A stretch of DNA of 36,661 bases from an uncultured Sphingomonadaceae bacterium. GTDB taxonomy: Bacteria; Pseudomonadota; Alphaproteobacteria; Sphingomonadales; Sphingomonadaceae. The translations under genes were made by a program, and so were the position numbers. The stretch is from the NCBI GenBank assembly GCA_946479505.1, contig CAMLGC010000023.1, positions 1 to 36,661 of the forward strand. The letters run 5' to 3'. Below are positions 1 to 8,060 of the stretch, piece after piece. Under the pieces are notes generated by a model, which was not told the DNA's origin, ran no database searches, and worked only from the letters and a program-made list of their open reading frames with translations. The first letter of the stretch is position 1. Each line of letters begins with the position of its first letter.

Positions 1-2
1 GG

Positions 3-347
3 GACGAGCAGCCGACGCCGTTCCTGCCGCGCCCCAATTCGTGGGACAATTGGCATCTCTCCACCGGCCCGATGCTGATGGAGGACCCCAATTCGCCGGT
101 GATGTTCTACAACGGCGCGACCCGCGATGCGCGCTGGCGGATCGGCTGGGTGGCGTTCGATCGCGAGTGCCGCCGGGTGATCGATCGCGGGATCGAGCCG
201 CTCATCACCCCGCCGCCGGTCGACGACCGCACCGCCACCGATATCGCGTTCGCCGCCTCGGTGATCGTGCGCGACGGCGTGATCTGGCTGTATTACTCGC
301 TGGAGGACCGGCGGCTCGCGCGGGCCGCGATCATGCGGTACGGGTGA
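3..347 (+). CDS. Glycosidase, GH130-type (mannoside phosphorylase family), 3' end only
   Basis: The reading frame is open from the left edge and ends at TGA 345-347, so only the last 114 residues are visible. They contain WHLSTGPML, FYNGATRD and RIGWVAFD followed by a PLI-PP segment. This resembles the C-terminal part of the five-bladed propeller of GH130 enzymes, which phosphorolyse or hydrolyse beta-mannosides. The catalytic acid region lies outside the window, so activity cannot be judged. GH43 or another propeller glycosidase is an alternative. It is convergent with mutS. A mannoside role would fit the GH5-ROK-GH97 operon about 18 kb away, but that link is inference. Confidence 0.65.
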   Translation, partial: DEQPTPFLPRPNSWDNWHLSTGPMLMEDPNSPVMFYNGATRDARWRIGWVAFDRECRRVIDRGIEPLITPPPVDDRTATDIAFAASVIVRDGVIWLYYSLEDRRLARAAIMRYG

Positions 348-360
348 GAGGGGCCTCCAA

Positions 361-454
361 GCGTCATGCCGGACGTGTTCCGGCATCCACGATGGTTCGA
401 GCCCATAGCGTCCCGTTTTGTGCAGCCGTGGATCCGCAAGAAGTCCGGGGTAAC
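361..454. repeat. REP-like inverted repeat pair between convergent genes
   Basis: Positions 366-373 (ATGCCGGA) and 379-386 (TCCGGCAT) form a perfect 8-bp stem with a CGTGT loop. A second, imperfect copy of the unit 361-391 lies in inverted orientation at about 426-454: its reverse complement shares the CCGGAC...CGG.ATCCACG pattern. The pair fills the gap between the GH130 stop and the mutS stop, both converging here. This is the usual architecture of a bacterial interspersed REP pair, and it may also act as a bidirectional terminator. Confidence 0.6.
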
Positions 455-460
455 GGGGGG

Positions 461-3049
461 CTATTCCCGCGCGAGCGCCTGGAGGCGATAGAGCGCGTCA
501 AGGGCATCGCGGGGCGTGAGCGCGTCGATGTCGAGTGCGGCGAGGTCGTCGCGGAGCGTGTCGCATTGCGCCTCCTCGGCCTCGATCGCGGCGGCGAAGA
601 GGGGGAGGTCGTCGAGGCCCGCGGCCAGGCCGCCCGTCTTCGCGCGACCGGCTTCCAATTTGTCGAGCACGGCCTTGGCGCGCGCGACGGTGGCGGGCGG
701 CATCCCCGCGAGGCGGGCGACGGCGAGGCCGTAGCTGCGGTCGGCGGGGCCGTCGGCGAGCTCGTGGAGGAGGACGAGATCGCCCTTCCACTCGCGCGCG
801 CGGACGTGGTGGAGCGACAGCGCGTCGCAGCGTTCGGCGAGGCGGGTGAGCTCGTGATAGTGGGTCGCGAACAGGCAGCGGCAGCGATTGTCCTCGTGGA
901 TCGCCTCGACCACGGCCCAGGCGATGGCGAGGCCGTCATAGGTGGAGGTGCCGCGGCCGACCTCGTCGAGGATGACGAACGAGCTGGGCGTTGCCTGCGC
1001 GAGGATCGCGGCGGTCTCGACCATCTCGACCATGAAGGTCGAGCGGCCGCGCGCGAGATTGTCCGAGGCGCCGACGCGGCTGAACAGGCGGTCGACGAGG
1101 CCGAGCCGGGCGCTGGCAGCGGGGACGTAGCTGCCCGCCTGCGCGAGCACGGCGATCAGCGCGTTTTGGCGGAGAAAGGTCGATTTGCCGCCCATGTTGG
1201 GGCCGGTGACGAGCCAGAGGCGCGAGTCTTCGGAAAGACGACAATCGTTGGCGACGAAGCGCTCGCCGGCGCGGGCGAGCGCGGCCTCCACCACGGGGTG
1301 GCGGCCCGATTCGACCTCGAAACACGGTTCGTCGGCGAGGTGGGGGCGGGTCCAGCCGCCTTCGGTCGCGCGTTCGGCGAGCGCGGCGGCGACGTCGAGG
1401 CGGGCGAGCGCGTCGGCGGTGGCGGCGATGGCTTCGCGGGAGGCGAGCGCGGCCTCGATCAGGTCTTCTAGGTGCGCGGCCTCGGCGGCGAGGGCGTGAG
1501 CGCCCGCCTGGCCGACCTTGAGCGCGGCGTCGTGGAGGTCGGGCGCGTTGAAGCGGACGACGCCGGCGAGCGTCTGACGATGGGTGAAGCCGCTATCGGG
1601 TTTCATCAGCGCGTCGGCGTGCTTGGCGGGGACCTCGACATGGTAGCCGAGGACGTTGTTGTGGCGGATCTTGAGCGGCTGGATACCGGTCTTGCCGCGA
1701 TAGTCTGCCTCCAGCGCAGCGATCGCCCGCCTGCCGCCGGCGCCGGTCGCGCGCAGATCGTCGAGGGCGGCGTCGTAGCCTTCGGCGATGTAGCCGCCGG
1801 CGCTGGCGTCGATCGGCGGTGAGGGCACGAGCGCGCGCGCGTAGAGATCGATGAGGGCGCCGTGACCGCGCAGCTCGGGGGCGAGCTGGGTGAGGAGCAT
1901 TGGCGCGGGGACGATCTTGTCGAGCCGTTCGCCGAGGCGCCAGGCACCGTCGAGGCCGTCGCGGAGCTGGGCGAGGTCGCGCGGGCTCCCCCTCCCCGCC
2001 GCCGCCCGCCCGATCGCGCGGCCGATATCCGGGAGCGCGCGCAACGCGGCGCGGACGCTCTCCCGAAGCGGGGCGTCGTCGTGGAATAGCGCGACGAGAT
2101 CGAGGCGCGCGTCGATCGCCATGCGGTCCATCAAGGGTGCGGAGAGATCGGCGGCAAGGAGGCGCGCGCCGGCACCGGTGACGGTGCGGTCGACCGCGTC
2201 GAGCAGGCTGCCCTTGCGCTGGCCCGAGGTGGTGAGGGCGAGCTCGAGGCTCTCGCGCGTCGCCGCGTCGATCGCCATCGTCTCGGCGGTGCGCACCACC
2301 CGCGGCGGGCGGAGGAACGGCAGGCTGCCGCGCGCGGTATGGTCGAGATAGCGGACGAGGCCGCCCGCCGCCGCCAGCGCCGCGCGCGAGAATTGGCCGA
2401 AGCCGTCGAGCGTCGCGACGCCGAACAGCTCCTTGAGGCGCGCCTCGCCGCGGGCGCTGTCGAATTCGGCTTTGGGGCGCTCGGCCGTGGCGGGCGCGTC
2501 GCTCCCTTCGCAGGCGATCACCTCGGCCGGCGCGAGGCGCGCGAGATCGGCACCGAGGCCGGCGGCGCTCGATTCGATCACTTCGAAGCGGCCGGTCGAG
2601 ATGTCGGCGGCGGCGATCGCGACGCCGCCCGCGGTTTCGCCGATCGCCGCGCACCAGTTCGCGCTGCGCGAATCGAGCAACGCCTCCTCGGTGAGCGTCC
2701 CCGCGGTGACGACGCGGACAATGCCGCGATCGACCAGCGCCTTGGAGCCGCCGCGTTTCTTCGCCTCGGCAGGCGTCTCGATCTGATCGGCGATGGCGAC
2801 GCGGTGGCCAGCCTTGATGAGCCGCGCGAGATAGCCTTCGGCCGAATGCGCGGGGACGCCGCACATCGCCACCTTCTCGCCGTCGTGCTCGCCGCGCGCG
2901 GTGAGCGCGATATCGAGGCACGCGCTCGCGATACGCGCGTCGTCGAAAAACAATTCGAAGAAATCGCCCATCCGGTAGAAGAGCAGGCAATCCCGGGCCT
3001 CGGCCTTGAGCGCGAGATATTGGGCCATCATCGGGGTGGGCGCGGACAT
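461..3049 (-). CDS. mutS: DNA mismatch repair protein MutS
   Basis: MutS binds mismatched base pairs and recruits MutL. The 862-residue protein has the mismatch-contacting Phe-x-Glu motif at F30-F31-E32 in MGDFFELFFDDA. The clamp and lever region is in the middle. The ABC ATPase follows, with Walker A GPNMGGKST near residue 613-621 and Walker B/D-loop DEVGRGTSTYDG near 690. Length matches the family (about 850-880). The frame is open 20 codons further upstream (to 3109), but residues 1-20 of that extension are low-complexity and family members begin near M-x-PTPMMAQY, so ATG 3049 is chosen; ATG at 3031 is also possible. It is divergent from cpaF and convergent with the GH130 gene. Nothing looks broken. 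Confidence 0.97.
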   Translation of the reverse strand: MSAPTPMMAQYLALKAEARDCLLFYRMGDFFELFFDDARIASACLDIALTARGEHDGEKVAMCGVPAHSAEGYLARLIKAGHRVAIADQIETPAEAKKRGGSKALVDRGIVRVVTAGTLTEEALLDSRSANWCAAIGETAGGVAIAAADISTGRFEVIESSAAGLGADLARLAPAEVIACEGSDAPATAERPKAEFDSARGEARLKELFGVATLDGFGQFSRAALAAAGGLVRYLDHTARGSLPFLRPPRVVRTAETMAIDAATRESLELALTTSGQRKGSLLDAVDRTVTGAGARLLAADLSAPLMDRMAIDARLDLVALFHDDAPLRESVRAALRALPDIGRAIGRAAAGRGSPRDLAQLRDGLDGAWRLGERLDKIVPAPMLLTQLAPELRGHGALIDLYARALVPSPPIDASAGGYIAEGYDAALDDLRATGAGGRRAIAALEADYRGKTGIQPLKIRHNNVLGYHVEVPAKHADALMKPDSGFTHRQTLAGVVRFNAPDLHDAALKVGQAGAHALAAEAAHLEDLIEAALASREAIAATADALARLDVAAALAERATEGGWTRPHLADEPCFEVESGRHPVVEAALARAGERFVANDCRLSEDSRLWLVTGPNMGGKSTFLRQNALIAVLAQAGSYVPAASARLGLVDRLFSRVGASDNLARGRSTFMVEMVETAAILAQATPSSFVILDEVGRGTSTYDGLAIAWAVVEAIHEDNRCRCLFATHYHELTRLAERCDALSLHHVRAREWKGDLVLLHELADGPADRSYGLAVARLAGMPPATVARAKAVLDKLEAGRAKTGGLAAGLDDLPLFAAAIEAEEAQCDTLRDDLAALDIDALTPRDALDALYRLQALARE

Positions 3050-3168
3050 CCGCCGGCACGTAGCGGGATTTGCGGGTGGCCTCCAGTGGGCGCGCCTTTG
3101 GTTAGTCAAATGTCAAACCTTCGGCCCTAGTCCTCGCCGCCAAGAGCTTTCGCAAAGGTTGGGAACGG

Positions 3169-4701
3169 ATGAGCGCTTTCGGACGACGCAATGGGCTGAC
3201 AGGTGCCCGGCCCGCCTTCGGGGTCGCGCGCCCGATGCACGGCGCCGGTGCGGCCAAGGCCGTCGAACCGCAGGGCGGCGAGCAGTTTCCGCCGCTGCCC
3301 GAACCCGAATCGGTGCCGGAGCCGAGCGGCCCGGTCGACATTTCGAGCCAGAGCGCGCCCGCGCAGCCCGATGCGCTCGCCCGCCTCGCCGAGCGCCAGG
3401 CGGCGTCGAGCGAATCGGGAAGCAGCCGCGTCGAAGGCTTCGAGGCGTCGATCCACCGGATCAAGGAGCAGGTGCTGCCGCGGCTGCTCGAACGCGTCGA
3501 CCCCGAGGCGGCGGCGACGCTGAGCAAGGACGAACTTGCCGAGGAATTCCGCCCGATCATCGGCGAGGTGCTGGCCGAGCTCAAGCTGACGCTCAACCGG
3601 CGCGAACAGTTCGCGCTGGAAAAGGTGCTCGTCGACGAATTGCTGGGTCTGGGGCCGCTCGAGGAGTTGCTCGCCGATCCCGAAGTGTCGGACATCATGG
3701 TCAACGGGCCGGACCAGACGTATATCGAGCGCAAGGGCAAGCTCGAGCTCGCGCAGATCCAGTTTCGCGACGAGGAGCACCTGTTCCAGATCGCGCAGCG
3801 CATCTGCAACTCGGTCGGCCGCCGCGTCGACCAGACCACCCCGCTCGCCGATGCCCGCCTCAAGGATGGCAGCCGCGTCAACGTGATCGTGCCGCCGCTG
3901 AGCCTCAAGGGCACCGCGATCTCGATCCGCAAGTTTTCGGCCAAGCCGATCACGCTCGACATGATGGCCAAGTTCGGGTCGATGTCGGAAAAGATGGCGA
4001 CCGCGCTCAAGATCGCGGGCGCGTGCCGGTTCAACGTCGTCATCTCGGGCGGCACCGGCTCGGGCAAGACGACGATGCTCAATGCGCTGTCGAAGATGAT
4101 CGACCCCGGCGAGCGCGTGCTGACGATCGAGGACGCAGCCGAGCTTCGGCTTCAGCAGCCGCACTGGCTGCCGCTGGAGACGCGCCCCGCCAACCTCGAA
4201 GGCCAGGGCGAGATCACGATCCGCGACCTCGTCAAGAACGCGCTGCGTATGCGCCCCGATCGCATCATCCTGGGCGAGATTCGTGGGTCGGAATGTTTCG
4301 ACCTGCTGTCGGCGATGAACACCGGCCACGACGGCTCGATGGCGACGCTCCACTCCAACTCCCCGCGCGAATGCCTCGCGCGTATGGAGAACATGGTGAT
4401 GATGAGCGACATCAAGGTGCCCAAGGAGGCGATCAGCCGCCAGATCGCCGATTCGGTCGACCTGATCGTCCAGGTCAAGCGCCTGCGCGACGGCAGCCGC
4501 CGCGTCACCAACGTCACCGAGGTGATCGGGATGGAAGGCCCGGTGATCGTGACGCAGGAATTGTTCAAGTTCGAGTATCTCGACGAGGGCAACGACGGCA
4601 AGATCATGGGCGAATACCAGTCGATGGGGCTCAGGCCCTACACGCTCGAAAAGGCGCGCCAGTTCGGGTTCGATCAGGCGTATCTCGAAGCGACGTTGTA
4701 A
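3169..4701 (+). CDS. cpaF: CpaF/TadA-family type II/IV secretion ATPase
   Basis: This is the cytoplasmic ATPase that powers assembly of Tad/Flp pili. The 510-residue protein has a low-complexity Pro/Glu/Ser-rich N-terminus (about 1-85) and a helical N-terminal domain with LLGLGPLEELL and DIMVNGP (about 155-185). The RecA-like core carries Walker A SGGTGSGKTT near residue 290-300, Walker B DRIILGEIRG near 363-372, and the His box GHDGSMATLHSN. Both length and motif order match CpaF. No tadB, tadC, cpaB, cpaC, cpaE or pilin gene lies next to it: mutS is upstream on the other strand and a protease is downstream. It is therefore an orphan copy, or separated from the rest of the pilus cluster. Start ATG 3169 is preceded by a purine-rich stretch ending AACGG. 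Confidence 0.93.
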   Translation: MSAFGRRNGLTGARPAFGVARPMHGAGAAKAVEPQGGEQFPPLPEPESVPEPSGPVDISSQSAPAQPDALARLAERQAASSESGSSRVEGFEASIHRIKEQVLPRLLERVDPEAAATLSKDELAEEFRPIIGEVLAELKLTLNRREQFALEKVLVDELLGLGPLEELLADPEVSDIMVNGPDQTYIERKGKLELAQIQFRDEEHLFQIAQRICNSVGRRVDQTTPLADARLKDGSRVNVIVPPLSLKGTAISIRKFSAKPITLDMMAKFGSMSEKMATALKIAGACRFNVVISGGTGSGKTTMLNALSKMIDPGERVLTIEDAAELRLQQPHWLPLETRPANLEGQGEITIRDLVKNALRMRPDRIILGEIRGSECFDLLSAMNTGHDGSMATLHSNSPRECLARMENMVMMSDIKVPKEAISRQIADSVDLIVQVKRLRDGSRRVTNVTEVIGMEGPVIVTQELFKFEYLDEGNDGKIMGEYQSMGLRPYTLEKARQFGFDQAYLEATL

Positions 4702-4795
4702 GCGCCGATGGGGCGCGGGTGTAAAAGCAGGAGCACGCACGCCACGCGACGACCATCGCTGGCGCGACGAACCGTTCCATAGTATCGCGCAGCCG

Positions 4796-5980
4796 ATGCG
4801 CATTCTCGCCGCTCCGCTGATGCTGGTTGCGCTCGTGGGCGCCGCGGAGCCGCCGCTCAAGACGGTGGCGCCGGTGAGCATTCTCGCGCCAGACAGCGAA
4901 GCGCGCTGGATTCCGTTCGACCTGACCCAAGGCAACCAGATCCGCTTCACGATGTCGATCGACGGCCATCGGGCGACCGCAATTCTCGATACCGGCGTTT
5001 CCTATTCGGTGCTCTCGCGCCGCTATGCCAGCGCCGCCGGCGAGGCGATCGTCGAGCGCGGCGCGGCCGACGCGATCGGCGGCAGCGTGGCGGTCGCCTG
5101 GGCAGCGACGCGCAAGCTCGTGCTCGGCGGCGTGACCCGCACCGGCGGCCGCATCGCCGTGGCCGACCTGCCCGCGCTCGCGACCGGCGAATCGACGCCG
5201 GTCGATGTGCTGGTCGGGCGCGACCTGATCGGTCGCTACGCGCTCGACATCGATTACGATGCGCACCGCTTCCGGCTGCTGCCCTCGGGCCGGTTGCCAT
5301 TCCGCGGCATCACCGCACCGCTCGCCATCTCGGCCGCGCGGCAGGTTTACGAAAGCGAAGTGGTGATCGACGGCCACCGCATGCGGCCGATGATCGTCGA
5401 TACCGGCGACGGATCGTCGATCACCTTTTCGGCCGATGCCTGGCAGGCGGCGGATGTCGCCCCGCCGGCGCTGACCTCCGCAGTGTCGTTCGGGCTGGGC
5501 GGTCCGGTGATCACCGACCTCGCGGTGCTTCCCGAGATGCGCGTCGGCGGCGCAGTTGCCAGCGAGGTCGAGGTACGGATCGAGCCGCGCGGCGGCTTTT
5601 CGCAGGAGGTGGGCGCGGCCGGGCGGATCGGCACGGGTTTCCTCCAGCGCTATCGCGTGCTGCTCGACCCGCGCGCGGGCCGCATGGTGCTGGCCCCCGG
5701 TGCCGCCGCCGACACCCCGCCGCTCAAATCCACCAGCGGGCTGCTGGTGCAGCCCGACGGACGCCAGCTCGACGTCGTTCATGTGATGCGCAACTCGCCG
5801 GCGCAGGCCGCAGGCTGGCGCGGCGGGGAGGCGATCTGCACCGTCGACGGCGAGCCCATCCCTGCCGATTACCGACACAGCCCGCTGGCGAGCTGGTCGG
5901 TGGGCAAGCCCGGGCGCGTCGTCGCGCTGGGGCTGTGCGGCGGGGGTACGCGGACGCTGACGCTGGCGCGATTCTATTAA
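4796..5980 (+). CDS. Secreted retropepsin-like aspartic protease with PDZ domain
   Basis: The 394-residue protein starts with a short hydrophobic signal-like segment (residues 1-17, ending VGAAE). Two retropepsin-like half domains follow, each with an active-site triplet: D65-T66-G67 in LDTGVSYS and D202-T-G in VDTGDGSS. A C-terminal PDZ-like domain from about residue 313 includes DVVHVMRNSPAQAAGW. Two DTG motifs in one chain mean the pseudo-dimeric active site could form intramolecularly. Periplasmic location is inferred from the signal. Family members are proteases or are only predicted to be so, and the substrate is unknown. No strong ribosome binding site is visible before ATG 4796. A weak hairpin (GCGCC 4702-4706 and GGCGC 4712-4716) separates it from cpaF. 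Confidence 0.85.
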   Translation: MRILAAPLMLVALVGAAEPPLKTVAPVSILAPDSEARWIPFDLTQGNQIRFTMSIDGHRATAILDTGVSYSVLSRRYASAAGEAIVERGAADAIGGSVAVAWAATRKLVLGGVTRTGGRIAVADLPALATGESTPVDVLVGRDLIGRYALDIDYDAHRFRLLPSGRLPFRGITAPLAISAARQVYESEVVIDGHRMRPMIVDTGDGSSITFSADAWQAADVAPPALTSAVSFGLGGPVITDLAVLPEMRVGGAVASEVEVRIEPRGGFSQEVGAAGRIGTGFLQRYRVLLDPRAGRMVLAPGAAADTPPLKSTSGLLVQPDGRQLDVVHVMRNSPAQAAGWRGGEAICTVDGEPIPADYRHSPLASWSVGKPGRVVALGLCGGGTRTLTLARFY

Positions 5981-5986
5981 ATGACG

Positions 5987-6178
5987 CTACGAATTGAACC
6001 CCATGCTCGTCACGATTGCGGCGGCAATGAGGGCGAGAATCTGGACGGCGGGCCAGCTCACCAGGCCGACGCGATCGGGGTTCTTACGATGCGCGCGGCG
6101 ACGATCGGCAAGGCCGGCGAAAATGGCGAGCGCGACGAGCGCACCGGCCATTCCAAAGCACCAGAGGCGCGTCGTCAT
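5987..6178 (-). CDS. Small membrane protein downstream of phaR
   Basis: A 63-residue protein with two hydrophobic segments (about residues 7-24 and 43-60) joined by a basic loop (DRRRAHRKN). The topology suggests two transmembrane helices with the basic loop in the cytoplasm. ATG 6178 follows the phaR stop (6183-6185) by only four bases, so the gene is almost certainly co-transcribed and translationally coupled with phaR. No family was recognised. The reading frame continues upstream without a stop, but that part lies inside phaR and is a shadow. Confidence 0.7.
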   Translation of the reverse strand: MTTRLWCFGMAGALVALAIFAGLADRRRAHRKNPDRVGLVSWPAVQILALIAAAIVTSMGFNS

Positions 6179-6182
6179 GGCG

Positions 6183-6725
6183 CTACTTGGCGAGCTTTTC
6201 GATCTTTTCCTGAAGCCGCGCCATCTCGGCCTTGAGCGCGGCGATCTCGTCATCCTTGCTCGGCGCGCCGGCGGGCGGCTTGCCCGCGTTGAACGCCTGC
6301 GTCGCGGCTTCGAACATGTCCATGTTGCGCTTGGCGATCTCGGCGAAGGGCGAGTTGGCGAACGCCCCCTCGACCGCCGATTTGAACTGCTCCTGGTTGC
6401 GGCGGAAGCTCTCCATCGAGGCATCGAGATAGCCCGGCACCATCGCCTGCATCGAATCGCCGTACATCGCGATCAACTGGCGCAGGAAGTTGACCGGCAG
6501 CATCGTCTGCCCGCGCGCTTCTTCCTCCATGATGATCTGCGTCAGCACGCTGTGGGTGATGTCGGCATCGGTCTTGGCGTCGACGACCTTGAAGTCGCGG
6601 CCCTCGCGCGTCATCGCTGCGAGATGCTCGAGCGTGATGTAGGATGACGTCTCGGTATTGTAGAGCCGCCGGTTGGCGTACTTCTTGATGATGACCGTGC
6701 CGTCGCCCGTATTCTGCTTCTTCAT
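6183..6725 (-). CDS. phaR: Polyhydroxyalkanoate synthesis repressor PhaR
   Basis: PhaR binds PHA polymer and DNA. When granules are absent it represses phasin and other PHA genes. The 180-residue protein has the N-terminal PhaR DNA-binding domain (IIKKYANRRLYNTETSSYI, about residues 11-30, and ITHSVLTQII). The PHB-accumulation regulatory domain with MLPVNFLRQLI follows, and the acidic/basic C-terminus (EIAALKAEMARLQEKIEKL) is likely a coiled coil. ATG 6725 is chosen because MKKQ begins the conserved part; an in-frame GTG at 6734 is possible. A G-rich stretch (GGGGG) precedes the ATG. Its start is only 15 bases from the start of the divergent PhaC-like gene. Confidence 0.95.
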   Translation of the reverse strand: MKKQNTGDGTVIIKKYANRRLYNTETSSYITLEHLAAMTREGRDFKVVDAKTDADITHSVLTQIIMEEEARGQTMLPVNFLRQLIAMYGDSMQAMVPGYLDASMESFRRNQEQFKSAVEGAFANSPFAEIAKRNMDMFEAATQAFNAGKPPAGAPSKDDEIAALKAEMARLQEKIEKLAK

Positions 6726-6740
6726 CGAAGGCACCCCCGT

Positions 6741-7805
6741 GTGACTCGCCCCCGTCTATCACCCTTCGTTACCGCACCGCAACACGGGCCGCGCCCGTTG
6801 CCGCTCTTTCTCGACATGCTGCGCAGCGAGACCGCAGCATCGCCCGACCGGCGCGCGGCCGCGCTGGCAGGGTTGCGGGCCTTCCAGGAGGCGCCGCGCG
6901 GCGCAGCATGGGCGCCCCCCGCCGCGCTGCACCGGCAGGGGCGCGCGTGCCTGCGCGATTATGGCGGCAACGGCACGCCGGTGGTGGTCGTGCCGTCGCT
7001 CATCAACCCGCCGTTCGTGCTCGATCTGGGCGAGCGATCGCTGCTGCGCTGGCTGGCGGCGCAGGGGCACCGCGTGCTGCTGGTCGATTGGGGAAGCCCC
7101 TCGCCCGACGAGCGCGACTTGGACGTGACCGGGCATGTCGAGCGGCTGCTGCTGCCGCTGCTCGCGGCACTCGAAGAACCACCGGTGCTCGCGGGCTATT
7201 GCCTTGGCGGGACGATGGCGCTGGCGGCGGCGTGCGCAATGCCCGTGGCGGGACTCGCGATGATTGCGGCACCCTGGCGGTTTTCCGGGTTCGTGAGGCA
7301 GGCGCGCGAGGAGATCGCGGCATTGTGGGCAGAGGCGGAGCCCGCGTGCGCATCGCTGGGGCTGGTGCCCATCGAGGTGCTTCAAGCGGGGTTCTGGCGG
7401 CTCGACCCGGGACGGACCATCGCCAAATACGAACGGTTTGGGCAGCTTGCCCCCGACAGCGGGGAGGCAAAGAGCTTCGTGCAGCTCGAGGACTGGGCCA
7501 ATGCCGGGGCGCCGCTGACCTATGCGGCGGGGGCAGAGCTGTTCGACTTCTTTGCAAACGATGTCCCGGGCCGCGGCGCATGGCGCGTGGGCGGCGCGAT
7601 TGTCGATCCGGCTGTCCTCCCCTGCCCCGCGATCGACTTCGTCTCGCTGACCGACCGGATCGTGCCCGCGGCGAGCGCTGCCGGACTTTCCGACGAGCGC
7701 GAGCTTGGTGCGGGGCATGTCGGCATGATCGTCGGCGGACGCGCCCGGGCGCAGCTTTGGGAGCCGTTCGACGCATGGCTCGCCGGCGTGGGGAACCGCG
7801 GCTGA
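6741..7805 (+). CDS. PhaC-like alpha/beta hydrolase (PHA synthase family, short form)
   Basis: The 354-residue alpha/beta-hydrolase has the PHA-synthase lipase box with cysteine nucleophile: GYCLGGT, C154. D305 (SLTDRIVP) and H326 (GAGHVGMI) complete the expected catalytic triad. PLINPPFVLDLG-like and LVDWGSP segments are also typical of PhaC. Its length is close to class III PhaC (about 355) and well short of class I (about 570), yet no phaE partner is visible here. It may be a true polymerase, a PHA-related thioesterase or a depolymerase-like enzyme. The GTG start at 6741 has an SD-like GAAGG at 6727-6731, inside the first codons of phaR on the other strand. ATG 6816 is an alternative but would remove conserved sequence (PRPLPLFLDML). 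Confidence 0.85.
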   Translation: MTRPRLSPFVTAPQHGPRPLPLFLDMLRSETAASPDRRAAALAGLRAFQEAPRGAAWAPPAALHRQGRACLRDYGGNGTPVVVVPSLINPPFVLDLGERSLLRWLAAQGHRVLLVDWGSPSPDERDLDVTGHVERLLLPLLAALEEPPVLAGYCLGGTMALAAACAMPVAGLAMIAAPWRFSGFVRQAREEIAALWAEAEPACASLGLVPIEVLQAGFWRLDPGRTIAKYERFGQLAPDSGEAKSFVQLEDWANAGAPLTYAAGAELFDFFANDVPGRGAWRVGGAIVDPAVLPCPAIDFVSLTDRIVPAASAAGLSDERELGAGHVGMIVGGRARAQLWEPFDAWLAGVGNRG

Positions 7806-7813
7806 GCCGGGGC

Positions 7814-7838
7814 CGTTCCCTTTCCACGGAAAGGAACG
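7814..7838 (+). promoter_or_regulatory. Hairpin sequestering the ribosome binding site of the DUF2945 gene
   Basis: CGTTCCCTTTCC (7814-7825) pairs with GGAAAGGAACG (7828-7838) over 11 bp with one bulged C and a tiny AC loop. The right arm contains AAGGA (7831-7835), the Shine-Dalgarno sequence for ATG 7842. The structure lies between the PhaC-like stop codon (TGA 7803-7805) and the next start. It could be a weak terminator or attenuate translation of the downstream gene. Confidence 0.5.
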
Positions 7839-7841
7839 ACG

Positions 7842-8054
7842 ATGAGCCACGAATTCAAGATCGGCGATCACGTGCGCTGGAACTCGGAAGCCGGGCATGT
7901 GAGCGGCATGATCCGCAAGGTCCATGTCGCCGATTTCGACTATAAAGGCCACAAGCGCCGCGCCTCGACCGAGGATCCGCAATATGAGATCGAGAGCGAC
8001 AAGACCGACCATGTCGCCGCGCACAAGGGCAGCGCGCTCACCCGGATCGACTGA
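7842..8054 (+). CDS. DUF2945 (hypervirulence-associated TUDOR-like) small protein
   Basis: A 70-residue soluble protein. FKIGDHVRWNSEAGHVSG at the N-terminus, the DFDYKGHKRRAS middle and DPQYEIESDKTDHVAAHKG match the DUF2945/HVA1 TUDOR-like family. These are small beta-barrel proteins of unknown biochemical role. The Shine-Dalgarno AAGGA sits in the right arm of a strong hairpin just upstream. It is followed six bases later by the DUF488 gene, so the two are probably one transcript. Confidence 0.85.
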   Translation: MSHEFKIGDHVRWNSEAGHVSGMIRKVHVADFDYKGHKRRASTEDPQYEIESDKTDHVAAHKGSALTRID

Positions 8055-8060
8055 GGCGGC

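Noticed and set aside
4702..4716. GCGCC/GGCGC hairpin after cpaF as a terminator
   Set aside because: Only five base pairs and no T-run; too weak to call in GC-rich DNA.
3127..4950. 607-residue minus-strand open frame opposite cpaF
   Set aside because: Covers the whole of cpaF and shows no family motifs; antisense open frame due to codon bias.
5981..6235. 84-residue plus-strand frame just after the protease gene
   Set aside because: Overlaps the small membrane protein and phaR on the other strand, and has no hydrophobic or domain pattern of its own.
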